A stretch of 64,000 nucleotides of DNA, from the NCBI RefSeq assembly GCF_002211285.1, contig NZ_LOKX01000032.1, positions 1-64,000 of the forward strand. The letters run 5' to 3'. The DNA comes from Rhizobium sp. R635 (GTDB taxonomy: Bacteria > Pseudomonadota > Alphaproteobacteria > Rhizobiales > Rhizobiaceae). The position numbers were made by a program, and so were the translations under genes. The notes beneath the pieces are model-generated. The model saw only the letters and a program-made list of their open reading frames with translations. It had not been told where the DNA came from and did not search any database. This document shows positions 22,270 through 32,169 of the stretch, piece after piece; position 1 is the stretch's first letter; every line of letters starts with the position of its first letter.

Positions 22270-23784
22270 TCACGCAGCCTTGGCGACCGCACCCCTATTA
22301 CCTCTGCGCTGCCGGGCCTGCTTTATACTACCGATCAAAACATTTAGCTGAGCTTTGCACATCACGAATATCAGGGCGCCGTAAGCAATGCCGCCTGAGA
22401 GGATTTCCGCAGCCAAACGCGGATACGGGGACCAGTGGGCCAGCAATTCGTGGAGGAGCATGACGACAGCAACCATTCCTGCACAGGCGATGCTCGGCCG
22501 GATGAATTGCGCCAGATAGGCCCGGATGCTCAGCTCTATGTGCTGCGAAACCTTCCAGCTGGTGATCGGCCAAAACAGCAGGACTTCGATCATGATCGCG
22601 AAAACAATCGTCGTCACGCCATAAGGGTAGAGAACCGCGATGGTCAGGAGGGTCAGGAGGTTTCGTGCCAGCTGGTAGTAAAACCACCAGTCCATCTCTC
22701 CCTGGCTCTTTATCAGGGATGCCTGCACGTAGCCGATCCCGGCCATCAAACCGATAACGCAGTAGAACCGGACAGGCCAAACGGCCTCGATCCAATGCGC
22801 ACCGAAAATCGTCGTGATCGCATCGCCGGCAACGGCGGCAAGGCCAATGAACACCGGGTACGAAACCAGAGAGCAGCCAAATGTCGCCATCAGGAATGCT
22901 TCCCGGACTTTCTTCGGATCGGCCCGCAATGAAGACAGCAAGACATGCGTGACAGATGTCAGGCCACCGGCAATGACGTTGTTGATCATGTCGAACAGAC
23001 GCTTCGAAAAGTTATAGATACCGAGCGCTGCCGGGCTCAAGAGCACGCCTATGAGCAGGTTGTCCAGGCTCATCGTCTGCAAGAACCGGGTGCCGGATGC
23101 AAAGAAGCCATAGTGAAGGAGGTCGTTGAGGCTCGATCTCTTCAGCTTGAGCCCCGGGAACCATCCCGCACCCCAGAAAGCGGCGCCGCATGATGCCGCC
23201 GTGGCGGCGATCTGTGCGATCGCAAGCCCCCACAAGCCGAAACCGGCGAGGACCAAAACAAGGCAGATGCAGGCAGACGTGATGGTCGCTATGACTGTGC
23301 GGACGGCGACCAGATGAAACGACATCTTCCTGTTGACGATCGCATTGGGAACGACGGCCGTGAAATCGAAAAAGACCTTCAGCCCCATGATGTAAATGAG
23401 CGGCGTGATTTGCTCATGTCCCACGTAAGCCGCGATCGACGAGGCAGCGAGACACAAAACGCCATAGACCAAAAATGAAAATGCAAGCGAAAGGGCGAAG
23501 ATCGTATCGAGATGGCTGCGCCTTATCTCGGCTCTCTGGATGATCGCTTCGCCGAATGCAGTCGGTCCGAAACTGCCTGCGAACGACACAATGCTGAATG
23601 ACAGCGCAACGAGACCGAAATCCTGAGGCTGGAGAACGCGAGAAGTCACCACGAAGACAGCGAAGGTGAGGACTGTCGGAATGAGGGTGCTGAGCGCCGA
23701 CCAGAATGCGCCTGTCACGGCTGCGGCGGATCTGTTCTCACTGACATGGCTGAAGAGAATATCGTCGTCTTGTAAAACCGACAA
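22270..23784 (-). CDS. polysaccharide flippase (Wzx / ExoT-like, MOP superfamily)
   Basis: 504-residue protein with 12-14 membrane helices, starting with the MOP-family block AFWSALSTLIPTVLTFAVFVVTSRVLQPQDFGLVALSFSIVSF (residues ~26-68) and GPTAFGEAIIQRAEI. This is the lipopolysaccharide/exopolysaccharide exporter type, which moves lipid-linked sugar units across the inner membrane. Its neighbours, a pyruvyl transferase 19 bases upstream and an acyltransferase, both modify polysaccharide subunits. Base composition is visibly lower in GC than the window average. Confidence 0.85.
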   Translation of the reverse strand: MSVLQDDDILFSHVSENRSAAAVTGAFWSALSTLIPTVLTFAVFVVTSRVLQPQDFGLVALSFSIVSFAGSFGPTAFGEAIIQRAEIRRSHLDTIFALSLAFSFLVYGVLCLAASSIAAYVGHEQITPLIYIMGLKVFFDFTAVVPNAIVNRKMSFHLVAVRTVIATITSACICLVLVLAGFGLWGLAIAQIAATAASCGAAFWGAGWFPGLKLKRSSLNDLLHYGFFASGTRFLQTMSLDNLLIGVLLSPAALGIYNFSKRLFDMINNVIAGGLTSVTHVLLSSLRADPKKVREAFLMATFGCSLVSYPVFIGLAAVAGDAITTIFGAHWIEAVWPVRFYCVIGLMAGIGYVQASLIKSQGEMDWWFYYQLARNLLTLLTIAVLYPYGVTTIVFAIMIEVLLFWPITSWKVSQHIELSIRAYLAQFIRPSIACAGMVAVVMLLHELLAHWSPYPRLAAEILSGGIAYGALIFVMCKAQLNVLIGSIKQARQRRGNRGAVAKAA

Positions 23785-23803
23785 ACTGAGCTCCTACCGA
23801 TAA

Positions 23804-24904
23804 TCAGACTATGGAAGGTTGAGGGACGAGATCGGGGGCGGGAATGCTGGGACTTGGATTCATCGGTCGGCTCGACTTGTACCAAGTTCCGCCCATCTCA
23901 TATGGCAGGCGAGACATTGCCGCGAAAATCTCGCCGGCATTCGTCGCTCTCTCCACCAGAGGGCTGTCGCCGGTCCGGCTGGCGATGAAGTCGTGCAGAT
24001 CGCTTCCATCCCTCGCAACCGCGATATGCGGCTTGTTGAGCAGAAGACAGAGAATGTGACCGTGGAGATGGTTGGTGATGATGCGCTGCGCGCCGGACAG
24101 GATCTTGACGCCATAATCGACGTATCGAGCGGCGACGTCCTGGCGATGCTGGGCCATCATCTCTCTGCGGCTGAAGCCGTGCCGCAACGCTGACTTTACG
24201 ACGCTCGATTTGCGCATGCGCGAGAAACTATCGGGACCGTTGACCCAATCGGTCAGAGGTCCATCAACGATCGCCCGCGCTTTGGCTATTTCGGCCCCGT
24301 CCTCTCCAGGAGGCTGCATGACATACAATACCCTGAGAGGATCGGCCTCGAAGGGTTTCAACGTCTCGATGCCGAATGCCGTGTCCGGGCCGGCCTCGAC
24401 GTCACAGTCGAAGTTGGCCTTTGCCAGCTCGAAACTCCGATCGTCGCGCGTCACGCAGAAGAATTTGCGATGCCTCCCGATCGTATGTCTGGCGTATTCC
24501 CTGAGCGACTCGTTGGCGAAACGAATTGTTTGCGGCATCTGGATGATCGTTCGATCCGGATATTTCCACATCAAACGGTAGCGAACATCATCCCTGCCAG
24601 TTTGCGCGTCTCCAAAATCGCCGCATCCGCAAATGAATATTGGAGCATCGCCTGGTGTTGATTTTATCGCAGCAATACTTTCGGAGGCGCTACAAGTAAG
24701 TGACGGAAACCGCCTCGTTACTTCTATTAATACTTTCGCCAATCCGAGCCAGCTTGCATGGTGGCCGGGATCTTTATTTGATGGAAAGTTAATTATAATG
24801 TAAGGCTGCCCCGGCTTTACAAATTTCCTTACTATTTCAATCAACTTTTCTTTTTGTCGCCGTATTACAACTTCGCCGAGATGGTCCATATATACTACTT
24901 GCAT
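23804..24904 (-). CDS. polysaccharide pyruvyl transferase
   Basis: 366-residue enzyme of the polysaccharide pyruvyl transferase family, which adds ketal pyruvate to sugar residues of surface polysaccharides (ExoV-type). Visible: PIFICGCGDFGDAQTG (~114-129), the family's TIIQMPQTIRFANES (~144-158), FCVTRDDRSFELAKANF, and ILSGAQRIITNHLHGHILCLLLNKPHIAVARDGS (~270-303, with the conserved HGH). ATG at 24904. The first ~250 bases and the upstream gap are distinctly AT-rich, in keeping with a horizontally acquired surface-polysaccharide cassette. Confidence 0.83.
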   Translation of the reverse strand: MQVVYMDHLGEVVIRRQKEKLIEIVRKFVKPGQPYIIINFPSNKDPGHHASWLGLAKVLIEVTRRFPSLTCSASESIAAIKSTPGDAPIFICGCGDFGDAQTGRDDVRYRLMWKYPDRTIIQMPQTIRFANESLREYARHTIGRHRKFFCVTRDDRSFELAKANFDCDVEAGPDTAFGIETLKPFEADPLRVLYVMQPPGEDGAEIAKARAIVDGPLTDWVNGPDSFSRMRKSSVVKSALRHGFSRREMMAQHRQDVAARYVDYGVKILSGAQRIITNHLHGHILCLLLNKPHIAVARDGSDLHDFIASRTGDSPLVERATNAGEIFAAMSRLPYEMGGTWYKSSRPMNPSPSIPAPDLVPQPSIV

Positions 24905-25180
24905 TTTAAAAATTCAGACAGAACTACATCTGCGATTTCGGAGAGTCAATTGGATGCTTGGTTGCTTTAGGTTGTAACTGGGTAGGCAAATTGTCTCACC
25001 TCCCTGGCCGCCTACGAACACGAGGTTCGGGTGTCGGTGCTGCCTCATTCATGAGCTGCTTCGATAACGGCATGCGGAAATCCTCATCTAATCTTCTGTC
25101 CTCGCCGGCCTACCTTCCCAGCTGCCACCGAACCCGCACAAGCGCCGAACGGGCGCCTCCCAAGACGAAGTGGAGCTGAC

Positions 25181-25813
25181 ATGCATACCGATCAACTTGA
25201 AATCTCCCGCCGGGACTTGCTTATCTCGTCGGCCGCGGCGGTCGCGGTCACTGGGGCCGCGACCGCAGCAGCGGCGCAAACCGCTGGAGAAGAGATGGCT
25301 CTGACCTCCAAACTATCGCTCACCGTCAACGGCAAAAGCCACGCCATCGAAATCGACAATCGAACCACGCTGCTCGACGCCTTGCGGGAGCATCTTCACC
25401 TCACGGGGACCAAGAAGGGGTGCGACCACGGCCAATGCGGCGCATGCACGGTCATGGTGGACGGGCGCAGGATCAATTCCTGCCTGACGCTCGCCGTGAT
25501 GCATGACGGCGACCAGGTGACGACGATCGAGGGGCTGGGCCAGCCCGGCGACCTCCACCCCATGCAGGCTGCCTTCGTTAAACATGACGGCTTCCAGTGC
25601 GGCTATTGCACGCCGGGGCAGATCTGTTCCTCCGTGGCGGTGCTCGAGGAGATCAAGGCGAACATCCCGAGCCACGTCACTGGCGATCTCACGGCCCCCG
25701 CGCAGGTGACCCCCGCCGAAATCCGCGAGCGCATGAGCGGCAACATCTGTCGCTGCGGCGCCTACTCGAACATCCTCGACGCCATCGTCGAAGTCGCGGG
25801 GACGAGAGCATGA
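25181..25813 (+). CDS. paoA: periplasmic aldehyde oxidoreductase, 2Fe-2S subunit (PaoA/YagT)
   Basis: 210-residue small subunit of a xanthine-oxidase-family enzyme. The N-terminus has a twin-arginine signal (EISRRDLLISSAAAVAVTGAATAAAA, residues ~7-32). Plant-type 2Fe-2S ligands occur in GCDHGQCGACTVMVDG (~87-102) and the second cluster in CGYCTPGQI (~145) and NICRCGAYSNI (~188). The Tat signal distinguishes PaoA from cytoplasmic homologues. Stop overlaps the next start (ATGA). Confidence 0.9.
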   Translation: MHTDQLEISRRDLLISSAAAVAVTGAATAAAAQTAGEEMALTSKLSLTVNGKSHAIEIDNRTTLLDALREHLHLTGTKKGCDHGQCGACTVMVDGRRINSCLTLAVMHDGDQVTTIEGLGQPGDLHPMQAAFVKHDGFQCGYCTPGQICSSVAVLEEIKANIPSHVTGDLTAPAQVTPAEIRERMSGNICRCGAYSNILDAIVEVAGTRA

Positions 25814-26760
25814 GAGCCTTCACCTACGAACGCGCGACGACGATAGAAGCCGCCGCCAAATCCGCTGCGACCAATCCGAACGCCAAGTTCATCGCCGGCG
25901 GCACCAATCTTCTCGATCTCATGAAGCTGGAGATCGAAACACCGACGCATCTGATCGACGTCAACGGTCTCGGCGTCGACAGGATCGAGGCCACTGGGGA
26001 AGGCGGATTGCGCATCGGCGCGCTGGTCCGCAACACCGACCTTGCCGCCCACGAAACCGTCCGGCGCGACTACGGGCTTCTTTCTCGCGCGCTCGTCGCG
26101 GGGGCCTCGGGCCAGCTGCGCAACAGGGCGACCACGGCCGGCAACCTTCTGCAGCGGACGCGCTGTCCCTACTTCTATGACACCAACCAGCCGTGCAACA
26201 AGCGGCAGCCGGGCAGCGGCTGCTCGGCGATCGGCGGCTTCAGCCGCCAGCATGCCGTCGTCGGCACGAGCGAGGCCTGCATCGCCACCCATCCGAGCGA
26301 CATGGCGATCGCCATGCGGGCGCTCGACGCCGTCGTCGAGACGGCCAAGCCCGATGGCAGCCGCCGGTCCATTCCGATCGCCGAGTTTCACCGGCTGCCG
26401 GGCGACACGCCCCATATCGAAACCGTGCTCGAACGCGGCGAGCTCATTACCGCGGTTCTGCTGCCTCCGCCGATCGGCGGCCGGCAGATCTACCGGAAGG
26501 TCCGCGACCGCGCCTCCTACGCCTTCGCGCTCGTCTCCGTCGGCGCGGTCATCCAGCCCGACGGCACCGGCCGCGTGGCGGTCGGCGGCATCGCCCACAA
26601 GCCATGGCGGGTCGAAGCGGCGGATGCCGCGCTTTCCGGGGGAGCAAAAGCGGCGGCCGCCGCCCTTCTCGCGGATGCCCGACCGACCGAGCAGAACCGA
26701 TTCAAGGTCGATCTCGTCGAGCGCACGCTCGGCGCGGTCATCGCCGAAGCCAAGGGATGA
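25810..26760 (+). CDS. paoB: periplasmic aldehyde oxidoreductase, FAD subunit (PaoB/YagS)
   Basis: 316-residue FAD-binding subunit starting MRAFTYERATTIEAAAKSA. FAD site at FIAGGTNLLDLMKLEIETP (residues ~28-46) and the loop GQLRNRATTAGNLLQRTRCPYF (~100-121). The cysteines RCPYFYD..QPCNKRQPGSGCSA..EACIATHP (118-156) are the extra 4Fe-4S cluster that is special to PaoB-type subunits. The longer open frame upstream is a shadow over paoA; the ATG at 25810 gives the usual length and 4-base overlap. Confidence 0.9.
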   Translation: MRAFTYERATTIEAAAKSAATNPNAKFIAGGTNLLDLMKLEIETPTHLIDVNGLGVDRIEATGEGGLRIGALVRNTDLAAHETVRRDYGLLSRALVAGASGQLRNRATTAGNLLQRTRCPYFYDTNQPCNKRQPGSGCSAIGGFSRQHAVVGTSEACIATHPSDMAIAMRALDAVVETAKPDGSRRSIPIAEFHRLPGDTPHIETVLERGELITAVLLPPPIGGRQIYRKVRDRASYAFALVSVGAVIQPDGTGRVAVGGIAHKPWRVEAADAALSGGAKAAAAALLADARPTEQNRFKVDLVERTLGAVIAEAKG

Positions 26761-26766
26761 GAAGCC

Positions 26767-28962
26767 ATGCAGTTCGATACGCCAGCAACGACCAATCCGA
26801 TCGACCGTCTCAAGGTCGTCGGCCAGCCGGTTCACCGCATCGACGGCCAGTTGAAGACCACGGGCCAGGCCAAATATGCCTATGAGTGGCATGACCCGAA
26901 CATGCCTTACGCCTACGGATATCCGGTGGGGGCGGCCATCGCCAAGGGCCGCATCAAGTCGATCGATGTCTCCGCCGCTAGGAAAGCGCCCGGCGTTCTC
27001 GCCGTCGTGACGGCGCCCGAGGTCGGCGAGCGGAAGAAGGGCAGGTTCAACACCGCCAAGCTCTTCGGCGGCGAGGAAATCCAGCACTATCACCAGGCAG
27101 TCGCCGTCGTCGTCGCGGAAACCTTTGAGCAGGCGCGCGCCGCAGCCGCGCTCGTCAACGTCGATTACATCGAGGAGAAGGGCGCCTTCGATCTGAGGGC
27201 GGCGATGGCTTCGGCGGTCAAGCCCGAATCCGGCGATCCCGATACATCAGCCGGCGATTTCGACGCCGCCTTCAAGGCTGCGCCCGTCACCGTCGACCTG
27301 TCCTATACGACGCCGGACCAGTCGCATGCGATGATGGAGCCGCATGCTTCCATCGCGGCCTGGGACGGCGACGAGCTGACGATATGGGCATCGAGCCAGA
27401 TGATCGACTGGTGGCGCTCGGACCTCGCGGCGACGCTCGACATCGACAAGGAAAAGATCCATCTGATGTCGCCCTTCATAGGCGGCGGCTTCGGCGGCAA
27501 ACTGTTCCTGCGGGCCGACGCGGTGCTCGCCGCCTTCGGCGCCAAGGCTGCGAAGCGACCGGTCAAGGTCGCGCTGCCGAGGCCGTTCGTCATGAACAAT
27601 ACGACGCACCGGCCGGCGACGATCCAGCGCATTCGCATCGGCGCCGGGCGCGACGGCAAGATCACGGCGATCGCCCATGAGAGCTGGTCGGGAGACCAGC
27701 CCGGAGGCCAGCCGGAAACGGCCGTGAACCAGACCCGGCTGCTTTATGCCGGCGCCAACCGCATGACGGCAATGCGGCTTGCGACGCTCGATCTTCCCGA
27801 AGGCAACGCCATGCGGGCTCCGGGCGAAGCCCCCGGCCTCATGGCGCTGGAGATCGCCATGGACGAGATGGCGGAGAAGCTCGGGCTCGATCCCGTCGAG
27901 TTCAGGATCGTCAACGATACGCAGGTCGATCCGGAAAAGCCGGAGCGTCCCTTCTCTCATCGCAATTTCGTCGGCTGCCTGAAGCTCGGCGCGGAACGCT
28001 TCGGATGGAGCGGCCGCGGCAAGCCCGGTTCGCGCCGCGAGGGCAATTGGCTGATCGGCGTCGGTGTCGCGGCTGCCTTCCGCAACAATCTGCTGCTTCC
28101 CTCGGGCGCCCGTGTCCGCCTCGACCGGGAAGGCGTCGTCACCGTCGAAACTGATATGACCGACATCGGCACGGGCAGCTATACCATCATCGCGCAGACA
28201 GCGGCCGAGATGATGGGCGTCACGGTCGACAAGGTCGGCGTTCACCTCGGCGATTCCCGCTTTCCGGTCTCCGCCGGCTCCGGCGGCCAGTTTGGGGCCA
28301 ATTGTTCCACGGCGGGCGTCTATGCCGCCTGCGTCAAGCTGCGCGAGGCGGTCGCCCGGAAGCTCGGCTTCAACTCCGAGGACATCATCTTCGAGAATGG
28401 CGAAGTCAGGTCCGGCGATAGGTCGGTGCCGCTTGCCGAGGCCGCGGGCGCCGATGGTCTCGTCGGCGAGGATACGATCCAGTGGGGCAATCTCTCCGAG
28501 ACGCACCAGCAGTCGACCTTCGGAGCGCATTTCGTCGAGGTCGGCGTCGATGTCGCCACGGGTGAGAGCCGGATACGCAGAATGCTGGCCGTCTGTGCCG
28601 CGGGACGGATCCTCAACCCGATCACGGCACGCAGCCAGGTGATCGGCGCCATGACCATGGGGGCCGGCGGCGCCCTGTCGGAGGAACTCGCAGTCGATAC
28701 CCGCCGCGGCTTCTTCGTCAACCATGATCTTGCCGGCTATGAGGTTCCCGTGCATGCCGACATTCCGCATCAGGAAGTGATCTTCCTCGATGAGACGGAC
28801 CCGATGTCTTCGCCGATGAAGGCGAAGGGCGTCGGCGAGCTCGGGCTCTGCGGCGTCTCCGCCGCGATCGCCAACGCCATCTACAATGCGACGGGCATCC
28901 GGGTCCGCCATTATCCGATCACGCTCGACAAGCTGATCGGCGGTCTGCCCGATGTCGCATAG
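26767..28962 (+). CDS. paoC: periplasmic aldehyde oxidoreductase, molybdopterin subunit (PaoC/YagR)
   Basis: 731-residue molybdenum subunit, 6 bases behind paoB. Family blocks: GQPVHRIDGQLKTTGQAKYAYEW (residues ~19-41), MMEPHASIAAWDGDELTIWASSQ (~189-211), SPFIGGGFGGKLFLRADAVLAAFGAKAAKRPVK (~236-268), RAPGEAPGLMALE (~351) and KGVGELGLCGVSAAIANAI (~687-705, with the catalytic Glu in GVGEL). PaoABC oxidises aromatic and other aldehydes in the periplasm and uses molybdopterin cytosine dinucleotide. Ends overlapping the XdhC-like gene. Confidence 0.9.
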   Translation: MQFDTPATTNPIDRLKVVGQPVHRIDGQLKTTGQAKYAYEWHDPNMPYAYGYPVGAAIAKGRIKSIDVSAARKAPGVLAVVTAPEVGERKKGRFNTAKLFGGEEIQHYHQAVAVVVAETFEQARAAAALVNVDYIEEKGAFDLRAAMASAVKPESGDPDTSAGDFDAAFKAAPVTVDLSYTTPDQSHAMMEPHASIAAWDGDELTIWASSQMIDWWRSDLAATLDIDKEKIHLMSPFIGGGFGGKLFLRADAVLAAFGAKAAKRPVKVALPRPFVMNNTTHRPATIQRIRIGAGRDGKITAIAHESWSGDQPGGQPETAVNQTRLLYAGANRMTAMRLATLDLPEGNAMRAPGEAPGLMALEIAMDEMAEKLGLDPVEFRIVNDTQVDPEKPERPFSHRNFVGCLKLGAERFGWSGRGKPGSRREGNWLIGVGVAAAFRNNLLLPSGARVRLDREGVVTVETDMTDIGTGSYTIIAQTAAEMMGVTVDKVGVHLGDSRFPVSAGSGGQFGANCSTAGVYAACVKLREAVARKLGFNSEDIIFENGEVRSGDRSVPLAEAAGADGLVGEDTIQWGNLSETHQQSTFGAHFVEVGVDVATGESRIRRMLAVCAAGRILNPITARSQVIGAMTMGAGGALSEELAVDTRRGFFVNHDLAGYEVPVHADIPHQEVIFLDETDPMSSPMKAKGVGELGLCGVSAAIANAIYNATGIRVRHYPITLDKLIGGLPDVA

Positions 28963-29887
28963 CGCAATCGACGTCTCGACGCCGGCCTTCATTCCCGGGC
29001 CCGTCCGGGCGCTTGCGACGGACGACCCGGCCGAGATTCTCGGCTTCGCCGCCGCCTGCCTCAGAGAGGGCGTCGATGTGGCGCTCGCGACCCTGGTCGA
29101 GATCCGAGGCGGAGCGGCGCGCGCGCTCGGATCGCACGTGGCGGTGGCGGCCGATGGCCGTTACTGCGGCTATGTCTCCGGCGGCTGCGTCGAGGCAGCG
29201 GTCGCCTCGGAAGCGCTGCTTGCCATGGCGGAGGGCCGCGACCGGACGGTCATGTTCGGCGACGGCTCTCCCTTCTTCGATATCGTGCTGCCGTGCGGCG
29301 GCGGCATCAGCGTCGCCATCCATCTCCTGCGGGAAGGGACCGCGATCGAGCAGGCGCTCGATCGTCTCCGGAACCGCCAGCCGGCGGGGCTGCGTTACAA
29401 CCCGGAGCGACAGTCGCTTCGGCTCGTCGACGCTCCCGAGCGGGCATGCTGGCAGGCCGATGATTTCCTGACGATCTACCGCCCGCGCACCCGCCTCGTC
29501 ATCTCGGGACAAACGGTGGAGGCCAGCGTTGTTGCCCGTCTTGGCGCAGCATCGGATTTCGAGGTCTTCGTTCGCGCGGCCGGGCGATCCATCGTCGAGG
29601 ACGCCGATGCCTTTACGGCGATCGTCTTCCTGCATCACGATCTCGACCAGGAGGCGCCGGTCCTCGAAGCGGCTCTCGGTTCGCCCGCCTTTTATGTCGG
29701 CGCGCTGGGAAGCACGAGGACGCAGCGGCGACGTGTCGAGCGCCTGAGGGAGCGCGGCTTCGGCAGCGATGATCTCAGCCGCATCAAGGCCCCGATCGGC
29801 ATATTCGGCCCGACACGGGATTCGACGTCGCTGGCCCTGTCGATCCTCGCCGATGTCGCGGCCTGCCGGCTGGCGACCTATGGATGA
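28952..29887 (+). CDS. paoD: XdhC/PaoD-like molybdenum cofactor insertion chaperone
   Basis: 311-residue XdhC-family protein with the N-terminal CoxI/XdhC domain (ALATLVEIRGGAARALGSHVAVAADGRYCGYVSGGCVEAAVASEA broken over residues ~42-86; conserved GGC) and a C-terminal Rossmann part ending VGALGSTRTQRRRVERLRERGF and GIFGPTRDSTSLALSILADV. Such proteins bind and protect the mature cofactor, help sulfurate it, and insert it into the large subunit. Overlaps paoC by 11 bases and the next gene by 8. Confidence 0.85.
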   Translation: MSHSAIDVSTPAFIPGPVRALATDDPAEILGFAAACLREGVDVALATLVEIRGGAARALGSHVAVAADGRYCGYVSGGCVEAAVASEALLAMAEGRDRTVMFGDGSPFFDIVLPCGGGISVAIHLLREGTAIEQALDRLRNRQPAGLRYNPERQSLRLVDAPERACWQADDFLTIYRPRTRLVISGQTVEASVVARLGAASDFEVFVRAAGRSIVEDADAFTAIVFLHHDLDQEAPVLEAALGSPAFYVGALGSTRTQRRRVERLRERGFGSDDLSRIKAPIGIFGPTRDSTSLALSILADVAACRLATYG

Positions 29888-30509
29888 CCTGCTAGAGCAA
29901 GGAGTTTCCGTCGCCATCGTCATCCTCGCGGCAGGACGATCAAGCCGGATGGGCATGAGCGGCGCCCACAAGCTGCTTGCCGAATTCGACGGCGTGCCGC
30001 TCATTCGCCGGTCGGCGATCACGGCGGGCGATTGCGAGAGCTTGTCGGTCATCGTGGTCACCGGATACCGGCATGCCGAACTTCAGGCTGTTATCGCGGA
30101 GCTGCCGGTCAGGATCGCCCAGAATGCAGCGTTTTCCTCCGGCATGGCCGGCTCGCTCGCGCTCGGTATTGCCACGGCCGAGGCCGATCGGCCGGATGGG
30201 ATCATGATCATGCTCGCCGACATGCCGGCATTGACCGCAGCCGATCTCCGCGCCCTCATTGCCGCGTTTCGCCGTTGCGCAGGCCAAGCCATCATTCGCG
30301 CCGCCGCGCGGGGCAAGCCGGGCAATCCGGTGATTTTCCCCCGTGCGCTTTACGCTCGTTTGAAAAGCCTGACGGGGGACAAGGGCGCGCGCGGACTGAT
30401 CCGGAATTCGGGCCTGACCGTCGTCGATGTCGAGATCGGCGACGGCGCCCTCGTCGATGTCGACACGCCGGATGCCGTCGAAGCGGCGGGCGGGGTCTTG
30501 CGCGGCTGA
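29880..30509 (+). CDS. mocA: MocA/MobA-like molybdopterin nucleotidyltransferase
   Basis: 209-residue nucleotidyltransferase with the signature VIVILAAGRSSRMGMSGAHKLLAEFDGVPLIRRS (residues ~11-44), IMIMLADMPALTAADLRALI (~110-129) and GNPVIFPRALYARL..GDKGARGLI (~147-172). MocA makes the cytosine dinucleotide cofactor used by PaoC-type enzymes, which fits its place as last gene of the pao operon. Start at 29880 (8-base overlap) is chosen because the signature begins soon after; the longer open frame lies over the XdhC gene. Confidence 0.82.
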   Translation: MDDLLEQGVSVAIVILAAGRSSRMGMSGAHKLLAEFDGVPLIRRSAITAGDCESLSVIVVTGYRHAELQAVIAELPVRIAQNAAFSSGMAGSLALGIATAEADRPDGIMIMLADMPALTAADLRALIAAFRRCAGQAIIRAAARGKPGNPVIFPRALYARLKSLTGDKGARGLIRNSGLTVVDVEIGDGALVDVDTPDAVEAAGGVLRG

Positions 30510-30526
30510 AAACTCGCAGGGCGCCG

Positions 30527-32110
30527 TTACGATTTCGCGGAGATCGCGCTCAGCTCTTCGAGATCGAGATCCCGTTCCAGCTCGTCCAGCGTCTCGTCGT
30601 CGATGTCGCCGGCGCGGTGGAGCCGGATGAGTTCGCGGCGCCCGGTGGCGACGGCTTCGAGGATCAGGTCGAAATGGGCCTGGAGCACGGGCGTGTAATG
30701 CTCCGTGCGGGCGGCATAGTCGACGATCGACACGGCCCGGCGCTGATACCTCTCCAGCAATTGCGGGTGGATCAGTTTGCCGTCGCCGTCATAGGCCCGG
30801 CTTTGCACGGTCACGAACTGCGCCTGGGCCATGGCGGCTTCCGCCTGGCTCATGGTCAGGCGCGCCTTTTCCGATTCCGGTTCGCTCAGTCTCGCCCAGC
30901 CGATCACATATCCCAATGTCGTGCCTTGCAGGAGAACGGTTCCGAGGATGACGGCAAAGGAGGTGACGAGGATGAAATCGCGGCCGGGGAAACCCGCCGG
31001 CACGCTGAGCGCCAGTGCCAGCGTGACCACGCCGCGCACGCCGGCCCAGCCGAGCACGGCGGAACCACGCAGGCCGAGCGGCGTGTGGCGACGAAAGCCC
31101 AGCGCATTGCAGAACCCGATCAGGAGATCGGAACCGAAGACCCAGGCGAAGCGCGCGAAGGTCAGCGCAAGCAGGATCGCGAGCATCGGCCATCCCATGG
31201 TGGCGATCACCACTTCGAAACCGCCGCCGCGTTCGACGACGCCTCTAAGCGAAAGGCCGATCAGGATGAAGACGGCGGCTTCCATGAGGAAAACGAGGAC
31301 TGTCCAGAAGGATGTGCCTCGCATGCGCGTTGCGGCGGAAAGAACGGTGTGCTGGTGCCAGCCTGCGATCAGGCCCGCCGTCACCGTGGCGATGACGCCG
31401 GAGACGTGGATGAATTCGCCGAGCAGATAGGATGTCCAGGAGAGCAGGACTGTGGCGGCGATCATCAGGTACTCGTCGCCGAGGCGGCGCACGAGCAGAA
31501 CCCATGTCGCGCCGACGGCAATGCCGACGAGCGCGCCGCCGACCGACAGCACGAAAAAGCTCGTCGCCGCTTCGCCGGCGCTGAAGGCGCCGGTGACGCC
31601 GGCGGCCACGGCGAAACGGAAGAGCACCAGGCCGCTCGCATCATTGAGCAGGCTTTCGCCTTCGAGCAGGATCTGCAGGCGCCGCGGCAGCCTCACCCGC
31701 TCCAGCACGGCGCGGGCGGAGATCGCGTCCGGCGGCGAGACGATCGCCCCGAGCGCGGCGCAGGCGGCCCATGGGAGCGACGGGAAGAGAAGATGGGTCA
31801 CCACGGCGACGACGACACAGGTGAAGAAGACCGCGCCGATGGCAAGCGAGGCGATGCCGATCATGTGGCGGCGCAGGCGCCTCAGCGCGATGGACCAGGC
31901 GCCATCCATCAGCAGCGGCGGCAGGAAGATCACCAGCACCAGCGCAGGGTCGACCTCGATGGTCGGCAGCCCCGGCACGAAGGCGAGCAGCGCGCCGCCG
32001 GCAAGCAGCGCCACGGACGGCGGCAGCTGAAGCCTGTGGGCGGCGTAATGCAGCGCGATGATCGCGACGAACATGCCGATGACAAGCTCGAACAAGTGTG
32101 TCGGGTCCAT
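30527..32110 (-). CDS. Na+/H+ antiporter (CPA1 family)
   Basis: 527-residue CPA1 exchanger with 12-13 membrane helices over residues ~1-410 and a cytoplasmic C-terminal tail. Typical blocks: FLPPLLMDGAWSIALRRLRRHMIGIASLAIGAV (~68-100), the ion-binding stretch GAIVSPPDAISARAVLERVRLPRRLQILLEGESLLNDASGLVLFRF (~125-170, broken here for reading; conserved Asp residues in PPDA and LNDA) and GWAGVRGVVTLALALSVP. Moves Na+ or K+ out in exchange for H+. It stands alone, converging on the pao operon. Confidence 0.88.
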   Translation of the reverse strand: MDPTHLFELVIGMFVAIIALHYAAHRLQLPPSVALLAGGALLAFVPGLPTIEVDPALVLVIFLPPLLMDGAWSIALRRLRRHMIGIASLAIGAVFFTCVVVAVVTHLLFPSLPWAACAALGAIVSPPDAISARAVLERVRLPRRLQILLEGESLLNDASGLVLFRFAVAAGVTGAFSAGEAATSFFVLSVGGALVGIAVGATWVLLVRRLGDEYLMIAATVLLSWTSYLLGEFIHVSGVIATVTAGLIAGWHQHTVLSAATRMRGTSFWTVLVFLMEAAVFILIGLSLRGVVERGGGFEVVIATMGWPMLAILLALTFARFAWVFGSDLLIGFCNALGFRRHTPLGLRGSAVLGWAGVRGVVTLALALSVPAGFPGRDFILVTSFAVILGTVLLQGTTLGYVIGWARLSEPESEKARLTMSQAEAAMAQAQFVTVQSRAYDGDGKLIHPQLLERYQRRAVSIVDYAARTEHYTPVLQAHFDLILEAVATGRRELIRLHRAGDIDDETLDELERDLDLEELSAISAKS

Positions 32111-32169
32111 GCGCCTCCCCCGGACGGTGTTAAGACGGTCCTACTACAGAACGCCTTTTGCCGAAACCG

